A stretch of 64,000 nucleotides of DNA, from contig JAGGNK010007448.1 of NCBI GenBank assembly GCA_017590115.1, positions 4,132,815-4,196,814 on the forward strand, in the 5' to 3' direction. Position 1 is the stretch's first letter. Each line of letters starts with the position of its first letter. The notes under the pieces are model-generated. The model searched no databases and was not told where the DNA came from. It saw only the letters and a program-made list of their open reading frames with translations. A program made the position numbers and the translations under genes. The DNA comes from Montifringilla adamsi (taxonomy: Eukaryota; Chordata; Aves; Passeriformes; Passeridae). Positions 60,456 to 64,000 of this stretch are shown in pieces.

Positions 60456-61590
60456 TTACAGGAACATGTGAGATCCACATTGTACCCAACTCTATAAATA
60501 AAGGAAGGGTGGCCTTGTTTTAAAGGGCATCATCTGCATATGAGTGATGGGAGGAGATGTTGGTGGTTCTGTGCATTGTTATTGACATTATTTCTTTATC
60601 ACACTCTTGCAACAGTGAGACTTTAGCCTATTGTGTGAGGTCACAAGTGAACGTGTCAAGATAGACATCTCAAGGCTAGGGGTTTATAAGGTAAGGGATC
60701 AATGATTTATGGATTGATCTCCTTTCTAGTACAGGAAGAGAGAAAAAATATTGATCTTTCCTGCAACAGCCTACTTGAGAATGGAGGCACTGAATCCGAT
60801 TTTTTTGTGAGATCCTGGGGACATTGGTCTGGGAGGAGATAATTCAGTTGCAGGACATTGGAGATTACAGGACAGACCAGACTGAACAGAGGATGCAGGA
60901 GTTAAGTTTCCAAAGAGAGAGTGTGAAGAAGAGCATCTGAAGGCTTGACACCACAGGAGGCTGGGAAGGGAGAGGGCTGGATCCCGGGTGATGGAGGAAG
61001 CAGTGTTAAGCAAACTGTCACCCAGCATTTGTCACCAGCCTTAACCTGGTAACCAGGCAACTGAGAGATGTGTGAGAAGCTCCCTGCACCATCCAGAGCC
61101 AAGGGATGTGTTTGGAAGGGAGGAGAAAAGGCTCAGGAGCTCTGCAGTTTGTGGGATCAGCAGCCCATCATCAGGGGCTGCCAGGCTGGCAACTCAGGGG
61201 ACATGTGCAGGCTTTGTAGGGTAGACCAGGGGGAAGCAGGAAAGCATGGAAATGTAATCAGCATAGATGGGGGCTGTACTAAGGAACCCAAGCTTCAGTT
61301 ATTACCAGCACTGTCCACCTCTAAGCCATTCCTGTGGTTCTCCCAAATGCAGCTTGTCACTTTGGTTTTTCGTTTCCCTCTCCAAGGCTGTGCATCCCCT
61401 GTATCCCTGTGGAGCTTCAATGTGACTAAGGGTCATATTCAGGGACGTGGACCATCCCTTCATTGCCCCAAGTTGGCCTCCACTAACTCCAGCAAAGGGA
61501 AGGACAGCCACAGGACTACAGAGAACCTCCCCACTGCAGCAGGGGAGCATGGAGGAATAAATATATTTCATTAGGCCACTGATATCCCGG
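60456..61590. other. No gene recognised
   Basis: Unassigned. A 168-codon plus-strand frame at 61068-61574 ends just before the 91-bp array; it shows no domain I recognise. Confidence 0.5.
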
Positions 61591-61863
61591 GACCAGCATG
61601 TCAGCAGCTGGGAGCAAAGAGTCCCCCTCAATGAAGTGATATCCTGCAGGAAAGAGTTTGAAGCTCCTGGACAAGAATTTTGACCAGCATGTCAGCAGCT
61701 GGGAGCAAAGAGTCCCCCTCAATGAAGTGATATCCTGCAGGAAAGAGTTTGAAGCTCCTGGACAAGAATTTTGACCAGCATGTCAGCAGCTGGGAGCAAA
61801 GAGTCCCCCTCAATGAAGTGATATCCTGCAGGAAAGAGTTTGAAGCTCCTGGACAAGAATTTT
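61591..61863. repeat. Minisatellite: three identical copies of a 91-bp unit
   Basis: Units start at 61591, 61682 and 61773 with gaccagcatgtcagcagctg and end with gacaagaatttt. By eye the three copies are identical. A 91-bp period is not a multiple of three, so the repeated peptides in minus-strand frames are by-products. Perfect identity implies recent expansion, or a risk of assembly error in copy number. Confidence 0.95.
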
Positions 61864-64000
61864 GGCAGGGAACAGAAAGCTGTGTGGAGGAGACAATGGA
61901 AGGGCTTTGAAGAAGGGGTAGGAAAAAGAGGGAAAGGGAAGGGGCCACCAGAAGAGTTGTGAATTCTCTGTGTGCATCCGGGGAGGAGAACTCAGCAGGC
62001 AAATCTTGGCTTTCTGCCTTAGGTTACAGTGTAAGATGCAACCAAAAGTATGTATTCTATCACCATCTTCATAAGCTGTTAAAACAGGTAGGGCAGTGTT
62101 CTTTATCTTTTCCATGACTCTTCCCTGATAACTCTGGGGGATCTCTTCTGTTAATGGGTCATTGAGTGTCCCTGCATGTCTGATAATATTACATCATCCC
62201 ATTGGGAGATGCTCCAACCAGGGGGAGGAGCCAAGCATTCCTACCTGGATACAATCTGAGGCTTGGAACACCACAGCAGCTTTTGCCCACTGCATTCCCA
62301 GAGGACAAGAGCTCCATAACCACCCCTGGTGCTTCAGAGGAAAATTCCACCCTTCTCCAGGATCCCTGCTCCAGCAGAACCACAGCTGGCACTGCAGGAG
62401 GGCAGCAGCCACCATTTAATGGGACTGTGCCACCTCCCTGACACACAGGGTGCCAGGTTGCATCCTGACTCTGTCAGTTTAAGTCAGTGTTTCTTTATTA
62501 TTGCCTTTATCTCAATTTTCCTATTAAATTGTAGCTCTGACTTGGGATCTCCCCCTGGTTTGCTTCCAAACTAGTACACTTTCCCACTCTCCTGCTTTCC
62601 ACTTGGTGAACTTGGAAGTTGTCCCTGGGAATAGAGTGTGCAGAGTTACCAGCTGTCTACGAGAAGGAGCCCCAGACACCACAGATTCTGAAAGGGGCTT
62701 ATTGATAAATGATGGAAATTAAACTATTTCCATCACAATAACCTGTGAGTTCATTTCCCCGCATTTCCACCTGCTCTATTTTTTCCTGCTTGACGTTAAA
62801 GGTGCTGTGCAGCAGCAGAGAACAAAAACAGGATTGGAAAGGAGAATCCATCTCCCAGGATCAGCAGAAGCTGTTGGCTGCTGCTGCCAGCATGGCTCAG
62901 CAAAGGTCACCCCAAATGGGCAGAGCTGTGAGTTTTGCAAGAGGCTGGAAAGTAAAAAGAGGCCAGGCTTGAGCTGGGCTGCTGAGGGGCTTTCAGAGAT
63001 GCCCCAGAAAGGGGAGGGATGCTGATGTCTGCACTTGGTCAGGAGACAGCTCAGCAAGGAAGCCAATGCAGCTGTGACTGTCATGTTGGCTTTGCTTCAT
63101 TTACAGCACCTGTTAACTACGCAAGGTTTGTGTGGGGAACAGCTGGTGAGGTCCCTCCCTCTGTCCTGCTTCTGCATGAGCTGGCCTGCTGGTGTTCTCA
63201 GCATGTCAGACCCAGGAGGTTCTTGTCCTTGTGTGTCCGGGCACCGTTCTCATTATGGCTCTAGTTATGTAACTTCCCAGTTTTAAATTAAACTGTGAAA
63301 CAATTTTGCAATTTCTTTTCATCTCAGACCATAAAGGATGGCAAAATAATGGAGAGGGGGAAAGCATCTCTTCAGCTTGGATGTTTTCAGGACCCTTGTG
63401 TACCTCAGCCTGTTAATTTCTGATCCCTCTGCTCCAAACCTTCATCCTCTGCATTGTCCAGAGGTGAAAATCTTTACCCTTTACACTTTTGAAATTACTT
63501 GAGTCAGAATGGAAAAATCTTTTGAAATTTAAGATACAGAACTTTTGTCACTTCCTCAAACCCAAGGGAGATCATATTTGTCAGGCTGTGGTATATTTGT
63601 GACTGGAGAGCGCAATTTCAGAAGATGTTTACACAGATTATTTCAGATATAACTCCCCGGGTTTTTTGATATTTATATAAAGTTTGGTGAAGACTTCAAA
63701 TACAGCCTGGATCTCATTGTATAAGAGCAAAGGTGCACAAGGAAAAATGACAAACCTTGTGACAGCACACACCTTCACGAGTTAGGAGAGGTCCTGCCAC
63801 CCAGGAGTTCAAGCAAAGGGAGCAGAAATAGGACTGCAAAAGTCCAGGAAAAATGGAAATGCTGATATCCTGCATTAAGAGACTTGGATTAGAGTGAATC
63901 ACTGATTGAGAAGGAGGCAGCCACAGGAGGGTACTTTTGTACTTTCAGTGGTCTCCAGTTTCAAATGATGTGTCTTTAATCTTGGCATTAATGGTGTTGG
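61864..64000. other. No gene recognised
   Basis: Unassigned to the window end. Overlapping frames on both strands around 62160-62450 and 62750-63290 have no recognised content. No transposon was identified. Confidence 0.5.

Noticed and set aside
61591..61863. Array as a CRISPR locus
   Set aside because: The units are contiguous with no unique spacers, and the genome is vertebrate.

Overview
The window reads as nuclear DNA from a bird, probably a songbird (inference). The recognisable repeats are CR1 LINE tails and solo endogenous-retrovirus LTRs, with one ancient amniote MIR-type SINE. Nothing resembles L1 or Alu, and there is no bacterial-style gene packing. I recognise no protein-coding exon, tRNA, rRNA, CRISPR array or promoter of a cellular gene. 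All open frames are short, overlap frames on the other strand and have no product I can name. The window is best read as intergenic or deep intronic sequence.

Layout. 1-5 kb: mostly featureless, with a short CR1 tail and one CpG-retaining stretch. 5.2-5.9 kb: a CR1 tail split by a clean solo LTR with a 6-bp target duplication. 7.9-12.4 kb: two arms of an older inverted repeat about 4 kb apart, with a CpG cluster and a MIR-like SINE between them. 15.7-16.2 kb: a second type of solo LTR. 19.4-24.8 kb: two further inverted repeats, with arms of about 0.47 kb and loops of about 1 kb. One of these pairs has a 370-bp core that is identical in both arms and diverged shoulders. 27.0-28.0 kb: two adjacent solo LTRs with separate target duplications. 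30.1 kb: a 160-nt stretch containing only T and G. 35.5 kb: a pentanucleotide array that changes its unit. 36.2 kb: a CR1 fragment lacking its 3' end. 39.8-55.5 kb: four more solo LTRs of the same family. 61.6-61.9 kb: three identical copies of a 91-bp unit.

There is no gene system here whose members work together. The most notable structure is the set of three inverted-repeat pairs in the first 25 kb, especially the pattern suggesting gene conversion between arms. Next is the repeated use of one LTR family: seven solo copies, the four leftmost on the minus strand and the three rightmost on the plus strand. Several AT-rich or CpG-retaining stretches are flagged as possible conserved regulatory sequence. 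That call is weak without cross-species alignment.
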